Shown here: piece after piece, positions 1 through 13,046 of the stretch
How positions within the stretch are numbered: position 1 is the first letter of the stretch
How the letters are laid out: each line of letters opens with the position of its first letter
DNA from: Lateolabrax maculatus
Lineage: Eukaryota; Chordata; Actinopteri; Acropomatiformes; Lateolabracidae
Direction of reading: 5' to 3'
Assembly: GCA_031216445.1 (NCBI GenBank)
Contig: CM062218.1
Coordinates: 433,501 to 497,500, forward strand
Length of the DNA: 64,000 nt
Made by a program: the position numbers and the translations under genes
The notes under the pieces: model-generated
The model's input: only the letters and a program-made list of their open reading frames with translations
What the model was told of the DNA's origin: nothing
Databases searched by the model: none

Positions 1-679
1 TAATAAGTAACTTCCTATCAGAGAGATGCAGCGGAGTACAAAGAACGTCATAATTACACAATCGCTCTAAAATCTGATGTTCTCATGAATCTTTGTTTCT
101 TTGTTTCTTATACACAGAATCAAATAATCACCATTCATCTGCACCAACCAGAATCTGCAATAAAGTTTAATACAGACAAATATCTTTATTATTGACAATA
201 TATCAATAAAGAATCACCTTTAAAGTCAGAGTTTCCCCGTCTGACCTGCGATCACACCCAGCAGTGATGTCACAGCGTCCCGAGTACAGCCGTGCATCAC
301 TGCAGCCGGGTGAGCTGCAAACCAGACGACAGGTAACGGTGCTCAGTAGAGTCCACGTCCCACCATCGAGCGTCTAGACCTCAAGGTTCAACAATGATCT
401 AATGTTTAACTGAGGACAGAGCGACAGGAAGTTGTTTTCTGGGTCCGACTTGCTATACGTGTTGAGAAACATCAGCACAGGAAACAGAAGGAACCACAAA
501 ACAAAGTAAGAAGACGTCGTTTCTGTCCTCGTCGGCCTCTCTGCTGCTGTCCTCGTGTTTTTATCTGATCAGCATCCAGTTTCAGCTCAGTGAGGAGGTG
601 TTACGGTGTTTTCTGTCTCTGCGTTATCTGCTGACAGCAGAGTTTCACTGAAGGTCACAGACCGAAGCCACGAACCAGA

Positions 680-904
680 TAACACACACACACACACACA
701 CACAAACACACACACTGACACACACACACACTCACAAACAGACACACACACACTCACATACACACACACACACACACACTCACAAACAGACACACACACA
801 CTCACACACACACACACACACACACACTGACACACACACAAACACACACACTGACACACACACACACTCACAAACAGACACACACACACTCACACACACA
901 CACA

Positions 905-941
<37 letters not shown>

Positions 942-1008
942 ACACACACACACACTCACAGACACACACACACACACACACACTCACAAACAGACACACA
1001 CATCAAAC
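680..1008. repeat. (CA)n-rich microsatellite
   Basis: About 330 bases of CACACA interrupted by periodic CT, AA and GA dinucleotides, giving higher-order units such as CACTCACAAACAGACACA. The open frames it creates on both strands (Cys-Val or Thr-His polymers) are artefacts of the repeat. Confidence 0.95.
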
Positions 1009-1029
1009 ATACTTTGATCCTCTCTCTCT

Positions 1030-1375
1030 GGTGTGTGTGTGTGTGTACTTGTACATCTATCTTTGTGAGAACCAGTTTGAGTTTTGTACCATGGGAGTGA
1101 GGACATGTTTGTAAAGTGAGGACGTGTTTGTAAAGTGAGGACGTGTTTGTAAAGTGAGGACGTGTTTGTAAAGTGAGGACGTGTTTGTAAAGTGAGGACA
1201 TGTTTGTAAAGTGAGGACATGTTTGTAAAGTGAGGACATGTTTGTAAAGTGAGGACGTGTTTGTAAAGTGAGGACATTTTGGCCGGTCCTCACTTTCTGA
1301 GACTCCTTCCAAGGCTGTTTGAGGGTTCAGACTCGGTTTTAAGGTTCAGGTTAGAAATAAGTTTAGGTTTAAACA
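1030..1375 (-). repeat. dispersed GTGAGGACAT-type element with internal 19-bp tandem
   Basis: Bases 1085-1280 hold about ten copies of a 19-bp unit containing GTAAAGTGAGGACRTGTTT. Both flanks (the ACCATGGGAGTGAGGACAT side and the side reading into AAGGCTGTTTGAGGGTTC) match, in opposite orientation, the element at 9423-9690, where the tandem is not expanded. This is one dispersed repeat family common in fish genomes, amplified locally here. Its conceptual translations (repeated Leu-Thr-Leu-Gln-Thr) often turn up as spurious fish proteins. Confidence 0.75.
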
Positions 1376-2214
1376 GGTGTGTGTGTGTTTGTGTGTGTGT
1401 GATCTGCTCTTCCTGTATTGAACAGTAGTTGGCAGCTGATTGTTTTCTTTATTGATCTGCTGGACTCTCTTCCATCATTGAGGTAATTATGAACTAATGG
1501 ACTAATTATTACACAACAGGAGAAGGTGACGCTGTTTGAGTAGATGTGTGGTAGTAAAATGCACCCTGGGATTCGTAGTTGACAGGCTTCTTGTGTATTT
1601 GACCTTTCATTGAAGAAGCAGAGTTTCTTTTATCTTGTTCAGGTCGTCTGTGTTCTAACTCTCGTCCTTTTGAATCTTCCCCCTGGTTTGTGGCAACGGT
1701 TCAGTGAAGGTTAACAGACACGTTCGAGCTCAAAGTGTTGACGGTGCTGAAGGTGCTGCAGCAGTCGGCTGTTCTCTGCTTTCTGTCGGGGTGTCGTGCC
1801 GTTTCCTCCTGGACTGAAATAAACGTGGTGCCTGAGGCCTCCGTCACTTCCTCCTGTGAGTTGGTGACATTGACGGCGTTAGTCTTCTATAACAGACACC
1901 TCCGATCACGATCAAAACTCTCACGCCGACACCAGAAATAACCCGGTAACATCTGGACCCTGAGGGCTCCCTGCAGACTCTCAGAGGGGAACTTTTACTG
2001 TTTGTACAGGAAACACTAGACTTCAGTCAACACCTTCATCTGTAACACTACCGACATCTCTTCTTCTCTTCTTCTTTATTTCACTTATTTCCTCTTCATG
2101 TTGAGTTTTAATTACATAACATTTGTATTAATAACTAATAATATATGGTAATTGAGGATTAGAGAGAAAAGAGTTGGACTATAAACAAAAATGTGAATCT
2201 ATAAAACACTAACT

Positions 2215-2350
2215 GTACTGAAGTATTTTACTTCTCCTTCTACTCCAGGACTTTTATCTGACAGCTTCAGTTCCTTTACAGATTCACATTATTAAAAGAA
2301 AGTATAATCAATAATCAGTGATGATGTATTATTACATGATATGAAGTCAT
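2215..2350 (+). repeat. fragment of a widespread teleost AT-rich dispersed repeat
   Basis: The order 'ACTTCTCCTTCTACTCC', then 'ATCTGACAGCTTCAG', then 'TTTACAGATTCA' matches the order seen in the longer copy at 48235-48760 and, in reverse complement, at 11225-11330 and 41560-41745. It looks like a decayed non-autonomous element; no coding capacity. Confidence 0.6.
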
Positions 2351-2524
2351 TAAAATGGGCTGTAGCACAAGTGATCAATAATATCGTGACATATTCATAA
2401 CTGGCCGTTTTGCACCACAGAAACCCAGTAGAGAGCTGATTTACTGGTGTGATATTCCAGTGTAGACCATCTTCCTGCAGTGGGCTACAAGACAAACGGC
2501 TCAGCCACCGAGCGACACACCAAC

Positions 2525-2912
2525 ATTAGAACGTCCCAGTTCAGCACCTCCCAGTTCAGCACGTCCCAGTCTGAACACGTCCCAGTCTGAACACGTCCCA
2601 GTCCGAGCACGTCCCAGTCCAGCACGTCCCAGTCCGAACACGTCCCAGTTCAGCACGTCCCAGTCCGAACACGTCCCAGTTCAGCACGTCCCAGTCCGAG
2701 CACGTCCCAGTCCAACACGTCCCAGTCCGAGGACGTCCCAGGCCGAACACGTCCCAGTCCAGCACGTCCCAGTCCAACACGTCCCAGTCCGAGGACGTCC
2801 CAGGCCGAACACGTCCCAGTCCAGCACGTCCCAGTCCTACACGTCCCAGTCCAGCACGTCCCGGTCCGAGCACGTCCCGGTCCGAGCACGTCCCAGTCCA
2901 GCACGTCCCGGG
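2525..2912. repeat. 15-bp minisatellite
   Basis: About 25 tandem units of CCCAGTCCAGCACGT with variants (CCGAGCACGT, CTGAACACGT, CAACACGT). The 15-bp period keeps minus-strand frames open (Gly-Arg-Val/Trp-Asp-Val-Leu polymers), which are not evidence of a gene. Confidence 0.93.
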
Positions 2913-4847
2913 ACGTTACAGATGTTTACAGTCTTCAAGAACTTGGCGGAAAGTTTGTTTTCTTAAATTTCCTTAAGAAATACAGTGATGATGATGGTGA
3001 TAATGATGGTGATGAAGATGATGATGATGATGGTGGTGGTGGTGGTGGTGGTGGAGTCGTCCTCAAACTGCCCCACGATTGATTTCTGCCTGAGTCACGT
3101 CGGACAGATTTTCACCGAGGACAGCTCCCATGATCCGTCATCAACGCCAGGCAACACAAACTACAGGACTTTGACTTGTCAGTGTCTTGTCATGTTGACT
3201 TGTCATGTTCAGAGAAACGTTGGTCTGGTGTTGGGACATTTTTCTTTCTTGTATTAAGATGAAGAAGAGATGTTTGTCTCTTATTCTGAGAGAGAAAACA
3301 GGAACGTAAATGACGTTAATCATGTTCATGATCAAGTGAAGTTTAATGTCCGGCAGTGAAGGATCAAAGTTCAGCGAGCAGGGACGACTGAATCCAACAA
3401 AACAGGCTTCAACATCAAATATTCATGAGCTCAAGTGTTGGAACAGTTTTCAGCCGATTGTTTATGAAAAGTTAAACTCTGAAAAGCAGCGTTTGATCAG
3501 GACTGTGTGACCGGAGACAGAAAAACCAATCAGATCAGCAGGATGATGATCAGAAACAGAAACCACAACAAGAGTCAGAAGAATCTTTTAGAAACAATCA
3601 AAGAGCAACGTGTTTCTTTTTATTCATGAAGAAAAGTGTTTGACTTTGTGTGAGAAGGATGAAAAGGATCAACAATAAGCTGTTAGAGTTTTTATTCATT
3701 TCATTGAAAAACACAAACAAAAGTAAATAAAACATAAAAATCTGCTGTAGATTGTTCTGGTTCTCTGATGTTTCTGTTGATCTAAGTAAAATTCCAAACT
3801 TTATTTTTCTACAGAAACACAGAGAAACATTTACCAAATTACACGTTTTAAACACCATTTGATCTCATAACTCCAGAAACATCTTCAGGGTTTTAACAAG
3901 ATACAAGCAGACACATGTCCTCAGACTTGAATCTGATAAGGTGACTGCTTCCTCCCTCTATACCGACTTCAACTGGTTTGGTGAGTAAAAAACGTTCCAG
4001 TCACATTAAGTTATGGACTCTTATTCTCATTTCAATTCTCATCTGTCTCCTCAGAACAATCTATAACAGATCAAATAAACCGAGAAGTGCTGTTTGTTTA
4101 CAAAGTGCTGCTGTTGGAAACTCGTTTTCACTGTTTCACACTGCAGGCTGATGGAGGTATGGAAGCTCATTAGTGACAAAACCTGTGAGAGCAGAGAGCC
4201 ATGAACCCATCAATCCATTAATCAGTGAGTGGACTGACAGAACATGAAGGTGAACTCCTCTGATGATGGTTGGAGTCATTTTTCCTGTAAAATCATTTCC
4301 TGCTTGCAGCTTCTCATAAGGGAAAATTTAAACGACATTTAAACGAAAGAAAATATAGAATTTATCTAAATTATTTTAACTTTGTTGTTTTCTAAACTTG
4401 TTCAGCTTCATTTAAGTCAGATTTCTACTTTAACTCTCACTCAACAGTTGTGGCATTAATTAACTTCCATACTTGTACAGATTATCCTCCATATTTCATA
4501 ATAAAATCTCACAATTGAGAGCAAATCTTGGTCCTCACAAATTCAAATAAAAAAGTGAAAAAAGTGATTCCATGTGTGATAAAGTTTAAAGAGTTCATGA
4601 CTCTGTGTTCATATTGCAGTGAACTGTGGATAAAGCTTTGTGATTGGCTGAGGTCCACCTGTAAGCCCACGCTGAGGGAACCTGCGGTGCCTCGGCTGTG
4701 TTCAGGAGGCGTCGCACTCTGCAGAGGTCAAAGGTCACGGGGGACCCCTCCCACCTCAGATCAGGTGACCCACGCTGGTTTCTGCAGGATCAGACTGATC
4801 CAGCATCAGCTGCAACACAGAAACAAGCCCATAAAAAAACTTAAAAC

Positions 4848-4918
4848 ACACACCACACACACACACACACACACCCACACACACACAGACACACACACAC
4901 ACACAGACACAGACACAC

Positions 4919-4958
<40 letters not shown>

Positions 4959-4976
4959 GCACACACACACACACGT
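4848..4976. repeat. (CA)n microsatellite
   Basis: CACACA tract of roughly 130 bases with a few CG and GA interruptions. Confidence 0.95.
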
Positions 4977-6031
4977 GCTGATGTAAACCAGAGGAGAACG
5001 TCTTCATGCAGCCGGTGTTTCGTCAGACGATCCAAAAGGGCTGAACATGTGGATAAAAACAGCTGCCTGTGGTTTGGTCTGGGACGCAGTCACATGTCCT
5101 GTTAGCGCCCTCTACAGGCTGCAGAGTTCATTACATCTGACTGTAGAGGAGATAAACGTGCAGTTTGTCCTGAGGGTGGCGCTGTTTACACAGTATATAC
5201 ATGTGTATGTATATGTAACTACCAGTGAATGTAAAGTCATGGATCCTATTTATGTACTGAATACAGAAGTGACTCTGTGTTAAAAAATGTCCGAGTTCCA
5301 CTTTCTGCAGAACAGAAACTTTGATCAGTCACTTTGTCGTCTACAGCTTTTATCTCTGATTTGATTCTAAATGTCAGAGTGAGTTTTATTCCAAATCATT
5401 TCATCCTAAAAGTGAATCTGTCGTGTTTCCTCGTCAACCTTTCAATGTGTCACAGAGAATAAAATGAGCTCGTTAAATAATTATTTCCATTTATGAGATA
5501 AACTTCATCAGGAAACTGAAACTGATGCTGAACTGCAGGACTGAAGATCCTGATCTGGTTCTCAGCGTTTCCAACGATAACTATTCATTCATAAATTAAT
5601 TAATGATCCAGAGCTTTGAAACAGCATTTAAAACTTCATACTGGGAAAAACATTATAGAAAATCTAATTAATTCAACTGTAAGGTATAAAATGTAAAAAA
5701 TCCAAAAATAAATAAAAATATTTTGAGACTTTGAAGACTTCAGTATTTCTAAAATACTGGCAGCAGCTACAGGACAGAATACAGTGAACTCAGCACATTC
5801 AGCAATGTCATTATGTATATGTATATACTGTATGAACATGTATACTGTATATATACTGTATATTAATGTATATATATATGTGCTCTCTATATAAGTATAT
5901 ATGTATATGTACTGTATATATGTATATATGTACTGTATATTATTGTATGTACTGCATATATGTGTGTATATATGTATATGTACTGTATATAAATGTATAC
6001 TGTGTGTCTCACCTGAGTGTGTGTGTCGGTC

Positions 6032-7084
6032 TCATAGTGTGTGTTGTATCTGCAGTGTGTTCAGGCTGATCAGGATCATCAGAATCCAGACGAGTGTCCT
6101 GATTTCCTACAGGCAGAAAACATATCACAGATGATATATTCCCACATCTTTGACCTTGTCTAGTTGAGGTCTGGTTGAGGTCTGGTTGAGGTTTGGTTGA
6201 GGTCTGGTTGAGGTCTGGTTGAGGTCTGGTTGATGTCTGGTTGAGGTTTGGTTGAGGTTTGGTTGAGGTCTGGTTGATGTCTGGTTGAGGTTTGGTTGAG
6301 GTCTGGTTGAGGTCTGGTTGAGGTTTGGTTGATGTCTGGTTGAGGTCTGGTTGATGTCTGGTTGAGGTCTGGTTGAGGTCTGGTTGAGGTTTGGTTGATG
6401 TCTGGTTGAGGTTTGGTTGAGGTCTGGTTGAGGTCTGGTTGAGGTCTGGTTGAGGTTTGGTTGAGGTCTGGTTGAGGTTTGGTTGAGGTCTGGTTGAGGT
6501 CTGGTTGAGGTCTGGTTGATGTCTGGTTGAGGTCTGGTTGAGGTCTGGTTGAAGTCTGGTTGAGGTCTGGTTGAGGTCTGGTTGAGGTCTGGTTGAGGTC
6601 TGGTTGAGGTCTGGTTGAAGTCTGGTTGAGGTCTGGTTGAAGTCTGGTTGAGGTCTGGTTGAGGTCTGGTTGAAGTCTGGTTGAGGTCTGGTTGAGGTCT
6701 GGTTGATGTCTGGTTGAGGTCTGGTTGAGGTCTGGTTGAGGTTTGGTTGAGGTCTGGTTGAGGTCTGGTTGAGGTCTGGTTGAGGTTTGGTTGAGGTCTG
6801 GTTGAGGTCTGGTTGAGGTCTGGTTGATGTCTGGTTGAGGTCTGGTTGAGGTCTGGTTGAAGTCTGGTTGAGGTCTGGTTGAGGTCTGGTTGAAGTCTGG
6901 TTGAGGTCTGGTTGAGGTCTGGTTGAGGTCTGGTTGAGGTCTGGTTGAGGCTGCTGCACACCTACTCTAACTGAGCGTTGGGTTGAACAGAACACAGAGA
7001 ACAGTCTGATCGACTGCTCGATGTTTTCAGTGTGAACTTGATGAACTTGTTTCTTCCTGCTGGAGAAGATCCATTTGTTGTGTG

Positions 7085-7122
<38 letters not shown>

Positions 7123-9211
7123 CAACATATTACAGGGGTGGTAAGTACTTAAGTATAAATCTTGGTACTCGTACTTGACTTGAATATTTCATGTATTGTC
7201 CTTGTGTCCTGGTTCCATGTGAGATCTCACATAGAAGCATGTGATATAAAACCTGTGTGAGTAAAGACGACTGTACGTCACAGTGTTGATTTTGTTCGTC
7301 TTTCCTCCCCCATCAGTGATCTCTTATTTACCTTGTGACCCTTTAAAGGGCCCGACTCCCCGTCTGGAAACAACTCGACTAAACTAACCTGATCATTTCA
7401 TCAGAATCGTGTGTGTTTCCCTCACAGTAAATACTGATGCATCAGTATCATAGCGTCATAATATCTCACTGTATATGATAGAACGACTTTAAATGTGTTT
7501 CTACTGCTCTCAGTCTGCGGTGTTGGAACGTTTTCCACCTCTGAACACATCACAGTGTTTCTAAAGATACAGTGTGTCAGAGATCAGCTTCACATTTATA
7601 GAAAGCAGATGGACGGACACACACACACACACACACACACACTGCTCTCTGCTGTTTGTGTCGACTCAGCCGTTTTATAAATAATCGTTCTGATTCATCT
7701 TCTGATCTTCTGTATTTCAAACTGTTTCTGGTTCATGTTGGTTCTGCTCAGATCAGAAGTACACCAACAAAACATCCAGTCATCAGCTCAGCTGGAGTTG
7801 AAGTCAAGTTTAAACCTGTGTTGTCTAAAACAGAATCATGTGACATTTAATCTGCGGTTTTAGTTTAAACCAGCTGGTAGAAATCACCCAAATGTCACCA
7901 GAAGTCTTCACATAGTCTCTGGTTTACAGCCTGGTTTAACTTTGGTCTCGTTGAGGTTTAACTTAGATTTAAATTAGGTTAAACTGAAGTTCAATTGAGG
8001 TTTAACTTAAACCTGGTCTAAGTTAACTGGTTAAACTGGTTAAACTTTTTCGTTAAGGGTGACATATCTCGGTGTAATTGGCAGATTTTACAGCTCAGTT
8101 TGTTCAGTAAATGTGTCGTTCTTACCAGAGAAACAGGAAGTGATGCGGCGCTGCGAACGTCGACCCCGCCCTGCTCTGTGGTTCCTCTGGAAGTTGCCGT
8201 GGTAACAGTCACTTCCTCTTCCCCTTCCTCTCGGTCGATGAAAAATTCGCTAAACTTGTCCAGGTCCTCGCTGCTGGCATTACCTGAACACACCGCAGCA
8301 ACACCGTTAAGACCTCTGAACCCGATCCTGAACCCGATCCTGAACCCGATCCTGAACCCGATCCTGATCCTGATCTACGGTCTACGAGGGAAGATGAGCT
8401 GTCTGTGTTGCCTCACGCAAACACTGACCTGCGACCTATGCACGACTTACTGTAGAAGCTGTACTCGAAGGTGGCGTTGTAGTCCGAGTCGTAGTCCGGA
8501 GCCGGCGTGTATTCGTAGTACTGAGCCTCAGTCACTGAAAACACATGACAGAGGACAGCTCGTGACTCTAGGTGGAGCTAACAGTTTCCCCCTGCTTCCA
8601 GTCTTTGTGCTAAGCTAAGCTAAACCTGGAGCTGGACCCACACAGATGGAAGTGATATCCATGCGTCTCCACCCCAGCATCAGTGGGCGTCTGGGTGTGT
8701 TTCACTGGTGAACAGAGTCTTTGTTGTCTGCAGCGAGGGACACAAACCGACCAACACGTCCTCCGACACACCAGCAGCCGCTCTCACGAACCGATGAAGT
8801 GATCGATCACAGAACGGGAAGATTAACAGATAATGACAGAATGAGTTCACTACACCTGGTCATCGTCTCTACCTGAACCCACACACACACACACACACAG
8901 AGACACACACAGAGACACACACACACACAGAGACACACACACACACACAGAGACACACACAGAGACACACAGAGACACACACACACACACAGACACACAC
9001 ACACACACAGAGACACACACAGAGACACACACACACACAGAGACACACACACACACACAGAGACACACACAGAGACACACACACACACAGAGACACACAC
9101 AGAGACACACAGAGACACACACACACACACAGACACACACACACACACAGAGACACACACAGAGACACACACACACACAGAGACACACACAGAGACACAC
9201 ACACACACAGA

Positions 9212-9248
<37 letters not shown>

Positions 9249-11502
9249 ACACACACACACACAGAGACACACACACACAGAGAGACACACACACACAGAG
9301 AGACACACACACACACAGACACACACACAGAGACACACACACACACAGAGACACACACAGAGACACACACACACAGAGACACACACACACACAGAGACAC
9401 ACACACACACAGACACACACACATGTTTGTACAGCTATACTTGTGAGGACATTCATTGACATAATGCATTCTCTAGCCCCTTACCCTAACCTTAACCATC
9501 AAAACTAAATGCCTGACCCCCCCCACCCCCCACCCTGACCTGAACCTAAACTTAATTCTAACCTGAACCTTAAAACCGAGTCTTAACCCTCAAACAGCTG
9601 TTGAAGGTGTCTCAGAAAGTGAGGACCAGCCAACATGTCCTCACTTTCCAAAAATGTCCTCACTCCCATGGTCTAAAACTCAAAGACTCAAGACACACAC
9701 AGACACACACAGACACACACACACACACACAGACACACACAGAGACACACACACAGACAAACACGGATACACACACACACACACACAGACACACACACAC
9801 ACAAAGAGACACACAGATACACACAGATACACACACACACATAGAGACACACACAGAGACACACACACACATGAATAGTGAGAGCAGAAGAAGAAGATCT
9901 CATCCAAACAGAACCCAGTAAAATGAGAATCGTGATGATTACATTACTGATGAATCAGTAGGAAGAGAGACGTGCTGACCTTCAGTCCTGATGGGAAACC
10001 AGCAACAAAACTACAAATCTGACCGAAAGTGACAGGAAACAGTGTTTGTGTAGAAAACATGAGAGTTTAAAGACAAACGACCCATCTGTGGTGAATTTAT
10101 GAAGAGAAGAAGGATAGAAGTGGATTTATGTTGCAGGAATCCTGCAGGAGGTAAATCACATGACGTGCTGAGGTCGGACATACATGAACCCCCCCAGTCT
10201 GCCGCCCCCCAGGAGACTGGTCAGCTCCAGTCTGCAGGACCAAGAGAAAACATCATAAAGTCCAGAACAGACCGGAAACTTCCAGAGAGCTGAAGGAGGT
10301 TTACATGACAAACTGCAGCTCCTTTACTGCAGTAAAGTACTGATACACACTGTAAATACTGTGTCACAGTAAAGTACTGATACACACTGTAAATACTGTG
10401 TCACAGTAAAGTACTAATACACACTGTAAATACTGTGTCACAGTAAAGTACTAATACACACTGTAAATACTGTGTTACAGTAAAGTACTAATACACACTG
10501 TAAATACTGTGTCACAGTAAAGTACTAATACACACTGTAAATACTGTGTTACAGTAAAAGTACTGATACACACTGTAAATACTGTGTTACAGTAAAAGTA
10601 CTGATACACACTATAAATACTGTGTCACAGTAAAAGTCCTGCAGTGAAACTGTTCCTCAGTAAAAGTCTGTGAGTATAATCAGTAACATGTAGTTAAAGT
10701 ATTTCCACAGTAAAATGTCCCCTGTGCCTGTTGTACTATTATATATTCTATCATTAGATTATTATTCCTCATCATTCATGGAAAAGCAGGATTTTACTGT
10801 TGGAGCTCATTTTGAACTGTTCTGTATCGGACTGCAGCTGATGATTATTTTCATTCTGGATCCATCTGCTGATTATTTTCTCCATTGATCCATTGATCCT
10901 TTGCTTTGTAACAATAGTGAAAATAGTGAGAAATGGCGTCACGATGAGCCAGAGCCCAAAGTGACACCTTCACAATGCTTGTTGTGTCCAACCAACAGTC
11001 CAAAGCTCAACATTATTAAAACACATTCACATGATTCAAATCATTCAAAGGAAAAGCAGCAAATCTTCACATCTGAGAAGCTGCAGCCAGGAAATGATTT
11101 TACTCCAACTCCAACCATCATCACAAGAGTTCAGCTTCATGTTCTGTCAGTCCACTCACTGATTAATGACTGATGCTGTCAGCTGGACAAACTGATGGAG
11201 TTTCATTTAGAACCAAACTTCATTTTAGAAACTCTTCAAGTGTAAAAAACTTAATCTGTAAAGGAACTAAAGCTGTCAGAAACTCTAAGTAGAGAAGTAA
11301 AAGTACAATATTTCCTCTGCGAAGAGGAAGAGGAGGAGGAGGAGCTAAGTACGAAACAGCTCTGAGGTTTTTTTCCTGTGTTCAGTCTGTTGCTGTGAGT
11401 TCATCTGGTTTTAGACTTAAACTGAAGTATTAAACCAGCTGATGAACCTGCAGGTGAGCCTGAAACTACTTCCTGCTGCTTCTTCTTCTCTGTTTCCTGT
11501 TT

Positions 11503-11556
<54 letters not shown>

Positions 11557-11765
11557 CTCTCATCATTAATCTGTAAAATCTGTGTCGACCCCCCCACTGT
11601 GACCTTTGACCTCGGAGGATGTATGTTAATGTCAGCGTGAAGCTCTTTAACATGAGATTAAAGGCTCAGTTCACTCAAATACAAACATATTCTGTCAGAC
11701 AGTTTTGGTTTTAGTTTTTCTGGTTTGGAGAGATTTGGGTGAACTAACCCTTTAACACTGTATGG

Positions 11766-11828
<63 letters not shown>

Positions 11829-11954
11829 GGGCTGATGGGAACTGAGGGGGCAGGCTGTTAATTGTTACCAAACAGGAAGTGTGTCATCACTAACAGCCTG
11901 TCCATCTCAGAGTTTCATCCCGACGCTGCAGGGAGGAGGAAATGAAAACCAGGT

Positions 11955-12021
<67 letters not shown>

Positions 12022-13015
12022 AGATCCACTGCCAATCAAACTGTGTGGGCGGGACTTTCATGTTTTCTTCTCTGGAGGTAGAAAAGTAGAAAAAGAAAAG
12101 ACGAAGAGAAGGAGAAGAAAGGAAACAAAAGGTATGAAGAAAAAGGAAAAGGAAGGATGAGAAAGAAAGGAAAGGAAGGAGGAAAGGAACAGAGCAGAGA
12201 AGAGTAAAAGCAAGTTAAGAAAATAAAAGTGTGGGGGGGTCAGAGACAGTGTGGGGGGGTCGTTGGCTCAGTCACATGATACAAAGCAGCTGTTCATCAA
12301 ACTCAGTGAAGAGAACGGAGGGATCGATTTGAGTATTGACTGATTGAACTTGTATTTGTATTGATCAGTTGTATCAGCTCGTACATAAATCGTCTCCAAT
12401 ACAACAGGTCATTGATGATCATCTTTCCTGCTGATCAACTGATCGATTATTGATCAGCATGTTTGTCTCTGCTTTAACTTGTTGGTAAGGGTCAGACTGA
12501 GCAGTGAACTGCTCCAGAGCCACGCTAGCTGTTTCCCCCTGTTTCCATTCATTATGCTAAGCTAAGCTAACCAGCTGCCGGCTGTGGCTTCATATTTATC
12601 GTACAGACATGAGAGTGGAATGGAATCAACCTGATCATGTGACTCTCAGCAGCAGCCGAGCAAAGTAACTAAGTACATCGACTCCACTACTGCGCTTCAG
12701 TACAAATTTACGTTTTTATATATTTAACAACAGTAAAATCCTGCTTTTCCATGAATGATGAGGAATAATAATCTAATGATAGAATATATAATAGTACAAC
12801 AGGCACAGGGGACATTTTACTGTGGAAATACTTTAACTACATGCAACTGATTATACTCACAGACTTTTACTGAGGAACAGTTTCACTGCAGGACTTTGCA
12901 CACACTCTCACACACACACACACACACACACACACCTCTCTCATAGCTACTGGGGGTGGGGGTGGGGGGGTATTCATGTTATCTTACAGTTAAACAGTAA
13001 AATAAATTCACCATA

Positions 13016-13046
<31 letters not shown>

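Larger units (their letters stand above)
1..6012. other. left flank, no supportable gene
   Basis: No coding exon with splice signals and a recognisable product was found on either strand. Bases 1-600 are low-repeat sequence with two plus-strand AATAAA motifs (159-164 and 205-210) and one minus-strand AATAAA (185-190). They could be the 3' end of a gene running off the left edge, or a distal 3' exon of the minus-strand gene at 6013-13221. The rest is microsatellite, minisatellite and dispersed repeat, listed separately. Short open frames here have no family resemblance. Confidence 0.5.

Noticed and set aside
956..1312. Three overlapping minus-strand frames with Leu-Thr-Leu-Gln-Thr-Cys-Pro-His repeats
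   Set aside because: All come from the 19-bp tandem in a dispersed repeat; three frames open at once is typical of a repeat, not of a gene.
2400..2520. tRNA-like head on the minus strand (GCTCGGTGGCTGAGCCG)
   Set aside because: A-box-like string only; no cloverleaf or B box at the right spacing, and no SINE body follows.
6009..7118. 369-codon minus-strand frame of Pro-Gln-Pro-Asp-Leu-Asn-Gln-Thr-Ser-Thr-Arg repeats
   Set aside because: Entirely a 12-bp minisatellite in the intron between the third and fourth exons of the C1orf54-like gene. Only its 3' end overlaps the real exon 6013-6106, and there in a different frame.
8807..9469. Open frames of 190-220 codons, nearly all Cys, Val, Leu and Ser
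   Set aside because: They are read-through of the (CA)n/(GACA)n tract; no start context, no splice or composition support. The same applies to the Thr-His and Cys-Val frames at 587-889, 4756-5035, 22187-22941, 32374-32775 and 49570-49991.
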